A stretch of DNA of 12,610 nt, taken from NCBI GenBank assembly GCA_012520135.1, contig JAAYOX010000325.1, positions 1 through 12,610 on the forward strand, read 5' to 3'. Below the pieces are notes generated by a model. That model saw only the letters and a program-made list of their open reading frames with translations, had not been told where the DNA came from and did no database searches. Source of the DNA: Clostridia bacterium. Lineage in GTDB: Bacteria > Bacillota > DULZ01. The first letter of the stretch is position 1; the number at the start of each line of letters is the position of its first letter. The position numbers and the translations under genes were made by a program. Below, one piece after another: positions 7,049 through 12,610 of this stretch.

Positions 7049-8776
7049 ATGTTTGCAGGATTTGGATATCATAACATAGCAGAATTGATCATTACCCCTC
7101 TTGGAGAGATGGATCAGTCTTTGGAACTGGCAGAAGCCATTAGGCTGACGGAGAAACACAATTGGCAGGGGATTGTGGCGGCTTCCGGTAAAGGTGAATG
7201 GCGGGGAGCCCCCGTCAGTCGACTGAAACATGGCATAGAGCAAGGCTGCCGGAGGGTAGAGGAGGTCGTCGATCCTTTGGTGTGCCTTCCTTCCCATGAG
7301 GATCTGGACCCATGGCTGTCCCGTTTTACCGAGGGCCGCTCCGGCTGGGGATTAATTCTTGAACGTAATAAACCGGTTGGATTAATCTCCCTGGCTCAAA
7401 TAAGCCGGCGGCTGTGGAAAGCCGTCCAATGGACAGAGAGCCAGGTAGCGGCGGTGCTGGACACTGTCAACGAAGCAGTAACCATGATTGACCGGGAAAA
7501 CCGGGTCATCGGCTGGAACCGGGCGGCCCAAAAGATGTACCAGATTTCAGCTGAGGAGATTTTGGGCAAGGAGATTGACCGTTATTTTACCAGCCTGGTA
7601 GTCACGGAGATGCAGAACAAAGTGGCCGTCAGGGACGCCTATCACCAGCCTTGTGCAGGAACCCATGTCTTGATCAATGCCTCTCCCATCAAGGTAGGGA
7701 GCGAAATAGTGGGCAGTGTGGCGGCGGAAAGGGATATTACAGAAACAGTATATTTACATAGTGAGCTGTCCAAAGCCAGTTCCCAAGTGCGGCTATTGGA
7801 GCAGGAAATATCCAAAATCAATTCCAGGAAAGAAGCCTTCACCAACATTTACGGCCACAGCCGTAAATTGACGGAAGTGATTAACCTGGCTAAAAAAGTG
7901 GCTAATACCGATGCGGCAGTCCTAATCAGGGGAGAAAGCGGTACCGGTAAAGAATTGTTTGCGGAGGCCATCCATCAAGCCAGCCGGCGCCATGATAAGC
8001 CTTTTGTCGTAATTAATTGCGGTGCTATCCCCGCCGGCCTTTTTGAAAGCGAATTGTTCGGTTACCGGCCCGGGGCTTTCACCGGGGCCGACCGGAAAGG
8101 CAAGCCGGGGAAATTTGAATTGGCCCACGAAGGCACGGTTTTTTTAGATGAAATAGGGGAACTGTCACCGGATCTCCAAGTAAAGCTTTTACGGGTTCTC
8201 CAAAGCAAGCGCTTTTACCGGGTGGGAGGCGGTGAGCCTGTTGAGGTAGATGTAAGGGTGATTGCCGCCACTAACCAGGATTTGGAGCAGTTGATCCAGA
8301 AAGGAGTCTTCCGGGAAGATCTCTACTACCGGATTAATGTAGTATCCCTTCAGATACCTCCTTTGAGGGAAAGGCGGGACGATATTCCGGAGCTGCTCTA
8401 TTTGTTCATCCGGGAATTCTGCCATCAACACCGGCGGGATTTGGTTCAAGTAGATGAGGAAGTAATGGATATACTGTTAAATTACCCGTGGCCGGGGAAT
8501 ATCCGGGAATTGAGAAACGTAGTGGAAAGAATGGTAGTGCTGGCAGAAGGACAAGTTATGGGAGTGGATATTCTTCCGGAAGCGGTAAAGCAATATAACC
8601 GGCAGTTTTCCGGAGGGGCCCCTGCTAATTTGCCGGCAATGAGAGAGCAAAATGAAAGAGATATTATCTTGAACGCCTTAAGGGAAGCGGAGGGCAACCG
8701 TTCTCAGGCAGCCAGGCTGCTGGGGATTCCCAGGAGCACCCTTTATTACAAGATGAAGGTTTTAAAAATCAAATAA
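7049..8776 (+). CDS. Sigma-54-dependent transcriptional activator with CBS-like, PAS, AAA+ and Fis-type HTH domains
   Basis: An enhancer-binding protein that would remodel sigma-54 RNA polymerase. Start: ATG 7049 has GGTGA 8 bases upstream; the in-frame GTG at 7037 has no good ribosome site (575 versus 579 residues). Order: residues ~8-125 look like a CBS pair (two units with patterns like 'GIVAASGKGEWRG' and 'GWGLILERNKPVGLIS'), a PAS domain ~130-230 (AVTMIDRENRVIGWN), a short coiled linker, then an AAA+ core ~264-495. The core has Walker A GESGTGKE, the sigma-54 contact loop GAFTGA near 342, Walker B VFLDEIGEL and WPGNIRELRN. A Fis-type HTH ends the protein (GNRSQAARLLGIPRSTLYYK). No phosphorylatable receiver domain is visible, so control is probably by a small ligand. 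A sigma-54 promoter lies 1.4 kb downstream. The layout recalls PrdR of proline-fermenting clostridia, but identity with PrdR is not shown. Confidence 0.92.
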   Translation: MFAGFGYHNIAELIITPLGEMDQSLELAEAIRLTEKHNWQGIVAASGKGEWRGAPVSRLKHGIEQGCRRVEEVVDPLVCLPSHEDLDPWLSRFTEGRSGWGLILERNKPVGLISLAQISRRLWKAVQWTESQVAAVLDTVNEAVTMIDRENRVIGWNRAAQKMYQISAEEILGKEIDRYFTSLVVTEMQNKVAVRDAYHQPCAGTHVLINASPIKVGSEIVGSVAAERDITETVYLHSELSKASSQVRLLEQEISKINSRKEAFTNIYGHSRKLTEVINLAKKVANTDAAVLIRGESGTGKELFAEAIHQASRRHDKPFVVINCGAIPAGLFESELFGYRPGAFTGADRKGKPGKFELAHEGTVFLDEIGELSPDLQVKLLRVLQSKRFYRVGGGEPVEVDVRVIAATNQDLEQLIQKGVFREDLYYRINVVSLQIPPLRERRDDIPELLYLFIREFCHQHRRDLVQVDEEVMDILLNYPWPGNIRELRNVVERMVVLAEGQVMGVDILPEAVKQYNRQFSGGAPANLPAMREQNERDIILNALREAEGNRSQAARLLGIPRSTLYYKMKVLKIK

Positions 8777-8791
8777 CGGAGAATTAGTCTA

Positions 8792-9976
8792 ATGAGCAAA
8801 GCTGCGTTTTCCAAAGTAGAAATGAGGTTTTTATTAGGTATCGGCTCCGCCATGGCCTTAAGACAGTTGGGTTTGATTATGGTGATGCCCTTTATGGCTA
8901 TTTACGGCAGACAATTGGCTTTCAGCACTCCTGGCTTAATTGGTTTATCCTTGGGTATTTACGGCTTGTCCCAGGCTGTATTTCAGATTCCCTTTGGCAA
9001 TTGGAGCGACCGGTTTGGCAGGAAAATTGCCATGTTATCCGGGATGTTTATTTTCATCCTGGGTTTGGTGCTGGCCTACTTTGCCCAAAATATCTATGTT
9101 TTCATTTTGGCCCGGTTGCTCCAGGGCAGCGGTGCCATTATGTCGGTAGCTTATGCCTGGGTAGGGGACAATATTAGGAGTGAGCAGCGAAATAAGGGAA
9201 TGAGCATTATCGGAATGCTGGTGGGCATGTCTGCTACTTTGGCTTTTATCGGGGGACCGGTGATCCACCGGTGGTTCAATGTCCCCCAGATGTTTCTTTT
9301 ATGTGCAGCGTTGTCCCTAATGGCTTTTGTGTACATATGGCTGTTTCTTGAAGGGGATCAAAAGCCTGCCTCAACAGTATCTCCCGGGGAATTCAGCTTC
9401 TTGAATTTGTTAAAAGACGGGAATTTGCTCAAATTGTTTATCGCCGGTTTTATCACCAATTATTTATTGGTCAGCCAGTTTTACATAGTGCCCCTGCTGT
9501 TGGAAAAAAGCTTGGGGGCGGACGGAATGTGGAAAGTGTTTGCCCCTGCAACACTAATGGCCATGGTTGTAATGCGGGTGGCTGCCAAATACGCCGATGC
9601 AGGGCATTTTGTTAAAGTAGCCGCTTTTTCCTTTGGCATCATCGCTTTAGGCACTTTGGCTTATTATTTGAACGGCCCTTATTGGGTAGGTTTAGGCATG
9701 CACTTGTTTATGACCGGTTATATGTCGTTGGTGACCTTGCTGCCTGCCAGTGTGACCAAGCTCAGTGGGAAAAGATACCGGGGTACCGTTACGGGAGTAT
9801 TTAATACTTGGCAGTTTATCGGTTCTTTTATCGGAGGCTCTTTGACGGGATTTCTGTGGGGCATCGACCCGTTTTATTCTATTTTGCTGGTGGCAGTTAT
9901 CGCCTTAAGCGGGGCGGTAGTGATCCGGAGGGTTACCGGGGAGGAGACCAAGGGAGACGGAGACCCGGTGTTCTGA
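8792..9976 (+). CDS. Major facilitator superfamily transporter, YajR-like
   Basis: A 394-residue membrane protein with about 12 hydrophobic segments, the normal MFS size. The loop between helices 2 and 3 carries motif A in the form GNWSDRFGRK (about residues 69-78). The preceding helix LGIYGLSQAVFQIPFG and the following ARLLQGSGAI closely resemble the E. coli YajR group of proton-driven transporters. E. coli YajR has an extra C-terminal soluble domain, whereas this protein ends soon after helix 12. The ATG at 8792 has a GGAGA site and is 15 bases from the regulator stop, so the two are probably co-transcribed. Substrate is unknown; export of a metabolite or uptake of a related amino acid are both possible. 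It is followed by an intrinsic terminator. Confidence 0.85.
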   Translation: MSKAAFSKVEMRFLLGIGSAMALRQLGLIMVMPFMAIYGRQLAFSTPGLIGLSLGIYGLSQAVFQIPFGNWSDRFGRKIAMLSGMFIFILGLVLAYFAQNIYVFILARLLQGSGAIMSVAYAWVGDNIRSEQRNKGMSIIGMLVGMSATLAFIGGPVIHRWFNVPQMFLLCAALSLMAFVYIWLFLEGDQKPASTVSPGEFSFLNLLKDGNLLKLFIAGFITNYLLVSQFYIVPLLLEKSLGADGMWKVFAPATLMAMVVMRVAAKYADAGHFVKVAAFSFGIIALGTLAYYLNGPYWVGLGMHLFMTGYMSLVTLLPASVTKLSGKRYRGTVTGVFNTWQFIGSFIGGSLTGFLWGIDPFYSILLVAVIALSGAVVIRRVTGEETKGDGDPVF

Positions 9977-10052
9977 ATAAAAAGCCCTTTCCTTGTGTGT
10001 CAAATAAAGTAATTAAAAAGCTGACAGTCTGTACAGAAAATTAGACAATAAC

Positions 10053-10076
10053 GAGTCCCGTGGGGGCTCTTTTTTT
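10053..10076 (+). terminator. Intrinsic terminator after the MFS gene
   Basis: GAGTCCC (10053-10059) pairs with GGGGCTC (10063-10069), seven base pairs with one T-G wobble, around a 3-base loop, followed by seven Ts. It is about 75 bases past the MFS stop and ends the left transcription unit before the sigma-54 promoter region. Confidence 0.85.
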
Positions 10077-10099
10077 GTTTCTTTGGACCGGGTCCGGAT

Positions 10100-10157
10100 G
10101 ACGAAAACCGTTGATTTACCGGCTTTTTGACGTTTCTAACGGTTTAAAAGCTTCGTC
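10100..10157 (+). promoter_or_regulatory. Inverted-repeat element, candidate enhancer-binding-protein site
   Basis: AAACCGTT (10105-10112) is an exact inverted match of AACGGTTT (10138-10145), and outside it GACGAA (10100-10105) is mirrored by TTCGTC (10152-10157). The element is centred about 65 bases upstream of the predicted sigma-54 start, on the same side and at a distance plausible for an activator. A separate small palindrome, GGACCGGGTCC, lies at 10085-10095. Binding by the regulator encoded at 7049-8776 is an inference. Confidence 0.55.
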
Positions 10158-10167
10158 CCGGTCGTAT

Positions 10168-10183
10168 TGGCATGATTTTTGCA
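10168..10183 (+). promoter_or_regulatory. Sigma-54 (-24/-12) promoter
   Basis: TGGCATGATTTTTGCA agrees with the consensus TGGCAC-N5-TTGCA at all positions but one, and the GG and GC pairs are separated by exactly ten bases. The predicted transcript start is near 10194, 34 bases before the first gene of the dehydrogenase operon. A terminator lies upstream and a sigma-54 activator gene is nearby, so this is the best-supported promoter in the window. Confidence 0.88.
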
Positions 10184-10227
10184 CAATACAGAAATTAGCT
10201 AATTATCTGGAAAGGTGGATGTAAGCC

Positions 10228-10677
10228 ATGTTACTAAGTCAGTTGGTGGCGGCTGCCAGAACCCAGGGAGCGAAATTGCTGACGGGAGAGGATTTTCGCA
10301 ATGTTACTTTAAAGAAGCTGGCCCAAGTAAATAACTGGCGGGATCCTTTACCGGCCAAAGGGACCGGTGTGTTTCTACTGGCTCAGGGAGAACCGGTAGA
10401 GGCGGAGGATTTGCACCTGATTAACCGGGCTTACGCCGCCGATTATGCCGGGATTGCTTTCAGGGTAACTTCCGGTGAACCTGATGTATTCTCCCGGTTG
10501 GAAGCCCAGGTAAGTCATCTGGCTTTTCCGGTGCTGTTGTTGCCGGTGACGATGCCTCCCTGGGAGTTTCAGAATTGGGCCTACAACATTTTTCCCGATT
10601 TGCTGGGAGGCTCCCTCTTGACGCCGGCACGGTTAATTACTTCCGGGTTGTGGCTGGAGGAGGCATTGGCTTATTGA
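10228..10677 (+). CDS. Stand-alone PucR N-terminal-like sensor domain protein
   Basis: A 149-residue soluble protein with no signal or membrane segment. Its pattern resembles the PucR-type N-terminal domain: an opening 'GAKLLTGEDFRNVTLKKLAQVNNWRD'-like beta/alpha unit (about 14-39), a 'GVFLLAQGEP' strand (47-56), 'DYAGIAFRV' (about 72-80) and 'LAFPVLLLPVTMPPWEF' (about 97-113). In PucR regulators this domain precedes a C-terminal HTH; here the protein ends near residue 149 with no HTH. The ATG at 10228 has AAAGGTGGA 8 bases upstream. It is the first gene after the sigma-54 promoter and 9 bases before the iron-sulfur subunit gene, so it may be a ligand sensor or accessory subunit of the enzyme complex. 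The family call comes from pattern similarity only. Confidence 0.55.
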   Translation: MLLSQLVAAARTQGAKLLTGEDFRNVTLKKLAQVNNWRDPLPAKGTGVFLLAQGEPVEAEDLHLINRAYAADYAGIAFRVTSGEPDVFSRLEAQVSHLAFPVLLLPVTMPPWEFQNWAYNIFPDLLGGSLLTPARLITSGLWLEEALAY

Positions 10678-10686
10678 CGGAAAGGG

Positions 10687-11001
10687 ATGATGGAAATGCG
10701 GATTACGGAGCATCCTATTGTTCAATTTAATAGAGGCCTCAAAGTCAAATTCACTTTTGACGGCAGGGAATTGGAAGGTTACGAAGGAGAACCCATAGCT
10801 GCTGCTCTTCATGCAGCAGGGGTCAAAATTTTGGGTCACAGCCCAAGGCACCATCGCCCCCGGGGTTTCTACTGTGCCATCGGCAATTGCTCCTCCTGTC
10901 TTATGGTAGTAAACGGAGAACCTAATGTGAGGGTTTGTGTAGAGAAATTGCAGGAGGGAATGATCGTGGAGACCCAACAGGGGAAGGGGGTAATCAAATG
11001 A
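10687..11001 (+). CDS. [2Fe-2S] subunit of an amino acid dehydrogenase complex (HcnA/Fer2_4-like)
   Basis: A small protein of up to 104 residues with one plant-type [2Fe-2S] domain. The ligand pattern is C-x4-C-x2-C-x12-C (Cys63, 68, 71 and 84 if counted from ATG 10687), in the context GFYCAIGNCSSC and NVRVC. This is the small-subunit type seen in hydrogen cyanide synthase HcnA, sarcosine oxidase alpha N-termini and hydroxyproline dehydrogenase complexes, where it carries electrons from flavin. The GGAAAGGG ribosome site touches ATG 10687, so ATG 10690 or 10696 may be the real start. Its stop overlaps the start of the flavoprotein gene (ATGA), so the two proteins are likely made in equal amounts and bind each other. 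Confidence 0.85.
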   Translation: MMEMRITEHPIVQFNRGLKVKFTFDGRELEGYEGEPIAAALHAAGVKILGHSPRHHRPRGFYCAIGNCSSCLMVVNGEPNVRVCVEKLQEGMIVETQQGKGVIK

Positions 11002-12092
11002 CCCAAACGGAAATCCTGGTAATCGGAGGCGGACCGGCAGGACTTAGGGCAGCGGCGGCAGCTGCCGAGTTGGGTGCCCAGGTGCTGTTAATCGAAGAAA
11101 TGGACTGGTTGGGAGGCCAGTTAGTCAAGCAAACCCATAAGTTTTTCGGTTCCAAAGAACAGTACGCCTCCCGGCGGGGGATTGACATTGCTCGAGTGTT
11201 AGCTGAGGAGTTGGATAATCATGACCGGGTAACTGTTTGGACAGGTGCTCCTGTTTTGGGCATCTATGAAGACGGAGTGGTAACGGCCCAAAAGGATAAC
11301 CGGCATGTGAAGATCCGGCCCCGGCGGATCATCGTGGCCACGGGGGCAGCGGAAAAAGTTTTGCCTTTTCCCAATAATGATTTGCCCGGTATCTATGGAG
11401 CAGGAGCGGTCCAGACATTGATGAACCTTCACGGGGTGTTGCCCGGCCGCCGGGTCTTGATGGTGGGAGCCGGGAATATCGGCTTAATTGTCAGCTATCA
11501 ATTGCTCCAGGCCGGGGTGGAGGTAGCGGCTGTTATTGAAGGAGCCCCACGGATTGGAGGCTATCTGGTCCATGCTTCCAAAATTCGCCGGGCCGGTGTG
11601 CCGATTTTGACTCGTTACACCATTAAAGAGGCTTTAGGCCGGGATATGGTGACGGGAGCGGTAATACAGCAGTTAGATGATCATTGGCAGCCGGTGCCGG
11701 GAACGGAACAGACTTTAGAAGTAGACGTAATCTGCCTGGCAGTGGGACTCACTCCTTTGGCGGATTTGTTGTGGCAGGCCGGTTGTGAGATGCGGTTTAT
11801 CCCTGAACTGGGAGGCCACGTACCCTGCCGGAATCATTTACTGGAAACTACAAGGCCCGGGATTTATGTGGCCGGAGACGTATCGGGAGTGGAAGAAGCC
11901 AGTGCCGCTATGGTAGAAGGACGGTTAGCGGGATTGGCGGCTGCACGAAGCCTTGGCTACGGCGGCCCAGAAGCTGAAAGCTGTATTGAAAATGCCCTGG
12001 AGCAGCTTCATGGTTTACGCTCGGGTCCTGCAGGGGATAAAATCCGCAGTGGTCTGAAAAAATTGCTGGGAGAGGAGGGGGCGGTATGTTAG
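10998..12092 (+). CDS. FAD/NAD(P)-binding oxidoreductase subunit (HcnB / PDH-alpha-like)
   Basis: A 364-residue flavoprotein of the two-dinucleotide-domain pyridine-nucleotide-disulfide reductase fold, without a redox CxxC motif. FAD motif VIGGGPAG is at about 8-15, a second dinucleotide motif VGAGNIG near 156-162, and the C-terminal FAD motif GIYVAGDVSG near 288-297. GGQLVKQTHKFFG follows the first domain, as in the HcnB family and the alpha subunit of dye-linked L-proline dehydrogenases. The frame is open upstream to a GTG at 10935, but ATG 10998 overlaps the previous stop and follows a GGGGG ribosome site. In related complexes this subunit handles the NADH or electron-transfer side, while a separate DAO-family subunit oxidises the amino acid; that partner is not in the window. 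The substrate is inferred from the neighbours. Confidence 0.85.
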   Translation: MTQTEILVIGGGPAGLRAAAAAAELGAQVLLIEEMDWLGGQLVKQTHKFFGSKEQYASRRGIDIARVLAEELDNHDRVTVWTGAPVLGIYEDGVVTAQKDNRHVKIRPRRIIVATGAAEKVLPFPNNDLPGIYGAGAVQTLMNLHGVLPGRRVLMVGAGNIGLIVSYQLLQAGVEVAAVIEGAPRIGGYLVHASKIRRAGVPILTRYTIKEALGRDMVTGAVIQQLDDHWQPVPGTEQTLEVDVICLAVGLTPLADLLWQAGCEMRFIPELGGHVPCRNHLLETTRPGIYVAGDVSGVEEASAAMVEGRLAGLAAARSLGYGGPEAESCIENALEQLHGLRSGPAGDKIRSGLKKLLGEEGAVC

Positions 12093-12568
12093 CCAAAACA
12101 GGAGTGCCTGCCCGGGAACAGTTGGAACTAATACAGCCCCCCGCCGGGCATCAGGGGCCGGTAGCGGTGATTGAATGCTTTCAGGAGATACCCTGCAATC
12201 CCTGTTCCGAGGCTTGTACCAGGGGAGCCATCGCTCCTTTTACCGATATTAACAACCCGCCGGTTTTAATCAGGGAAAACTGCAACGGCTGTGGCAATTG
12301 TATGTTCCGCTGTCCGGGATTGGCTATTTTTGTAGTAGATGAAACCTACTCGGATACGGAGACCTTAGTAAAGATTCCTTACGAGTATCTGCCCCTGCCT
12401 CAGGAGAATACTGAAGTAATTGCCCTAGACCGGGAAGGAAAAGCGGTGGGTCCGGCCCGGGTGCTAAAAGTACAGCAGGCGAAAGCCATGGATCGGACGG
12501 CCCTGATCTGGCTGGCAGTGCCAAAAGAATTAGGCATGACGGTACGCAATATTAAGGTGGAGAGGTGA
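12086..12568 (+). CDS. Ferredoxin-like protein with two [4Fe-4S] clusters
   Basis: A 160-residue soluble protein with eight cysteines in two groups: Cys31, 37, 40 and 44 (C-x5-C-x2-C-x3-C, in PCNPCSEACTRGAI) and Cys66, 69, 72 and 76 (C-x2-C-x2-C-x3-CP, in CNGCGNCMFRCPG). The second group is a standard ferredoxin motif; the first has a widened spacing. The remaining C-terminal half (about 90-160) has no cysteine and may form a contact domain. ATG 12086 overlaps the flavoprotein stop (ATGTTAG) and has a strong GAGGAGGGGG site. It probably relays electrons within the dehydrogenase complex, like the small iron-sulfur subunits of archaeal dye-linked proline dehydrogenases. Confidence 0.82.
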   Translation: MLAKTGVPAREQLELIQPPAGHQGPVAVIECFQEIPCNPCSEACTRGAIAPFTDINNPPVLIRENCNGCGNCMFRCPGLAIFVVDETYSDTETLVKIPYEYLPLPQENTEVIALDREGKAVGPARVLKVQQAKAMDRTALIWLAVPKELGMTVRNIKVER

Positions 12569-12573
12569 GGCCG

Positions 12574-12610
12574 GTGGATGACAGGACGATTATTTGCCGT
12601 TGCGAAGACC
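12574..12610 (+). CDS. Start of a BFD-like [2Fe-2S] protein (partial)
   Basis: The frame begins with GTG 12574, 5 bases after the ferredoxin stop and downstream of GAGGTGAGG. The 12 visible residues end in IICRCED, the typical opening of BFD-like [2Fe-2S] proteins, where the C-x-C pair supplies the first two iron ligands. This small domain is the usual partner of HcnA/HcnB-type subunits. The gene runs off the right edge, so length and fusion state are unknown. Confidence 0.7.
   Translation, partial: MDDRTIICRCED

Noticed and set aside
10633..10977. 114-residue minus-strand reading frame opposite the [2Fe-2S] gene
   Set aside because: The plus strand here carries a conserved iron-sulfur domain and an overlapping operon; the reverse frame shows no recognisable motif.
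1..12610. Search for CRISPR arrays, insertion sequences, tRNA/rRNA genes, attachment sites and selenocysteine signals
   Set aside because: No regularly spaced repeats, transposase-like frames, tRNA cloverleafs or interrupted genes with in-frame TGA were seen.

Overview
The window looks like a catabolic gene island for proline or hydroxyproline in an anaerobic, Gram-positive, clostridia-like bacterium. The evidence is the roughly 50% GC, strong AGGAGG-type ribosome binding sites, use of GTG and TTG starts, a lipoprotein-type solute-binding protein, and close resemblance of both racemase-family enzymes to clostridial proline racemase. All genes lie on the plus strand. The organism assignment is an inference; no rRNA or other taxonomic marker is present.

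Left part (1-7000): the last 20 codons of an ornithine cyclodeaminase/mu-crystallin-like gene are followed by a proline-racemase-superfamily enzyme whose second catalytic Cys is replaced by Thr. That is the hallmark of trans-3-hydroxy-L-proline dehydratase. Next comes a complete five-gene branched-chain-amino-acid-type ABC importer (binding protein, two permeases, two ATPases; livJHMGF order), then a second racemase-family enzyme that keeps both catalytic Cys (proline racemase or 4-hydroxyproline epimerase). A strong hairpin separates the binding protein gene from the permease genes.

Middle (7049-9976): a sigma-54 enhancer-binding protein with a probable CBS pair, PAS, AAA+ and Fis-type HTH domains, followed by a YajR-like MFS transporter. 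An intrinsic terminator follows at 10053-10076.

Right part (10077-12610): an intergenic region with an inverted-repeat element and a near-consensus sigma-54 promoter drives a second operon. Its first gene encodes what looks like a stand-alone PucR N-terminal sensor domain without a DNA-binding part. It is followed by overlapping genes for a [2Fe-2S] protein, an FAD/NAD-type oxidoreductase and an eight-Cys ferredoxin-like protein, plus the first 12 codons of a BFD-like [2Fe-2S] protein. This set resembles the accessory subunits of multi-subunit dye-linked L-proline or D-hydroxyproline dehydrogenases. The catalytic DAO-type subunit is not visible and may lie just beyond the right edge.

Working model (inference): the importer takes up imino acids. 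3-hydroxyproline is dehydrated and reduced to proline by the first enzyme and the cyclodeaminase-like reductase. The Cys/Cys enzyme makes the D-form of proline or hydroxyproline, and the flavin/iron-sulfur complex oxidises it, under sigma-54 control by the regulator encoded next door.
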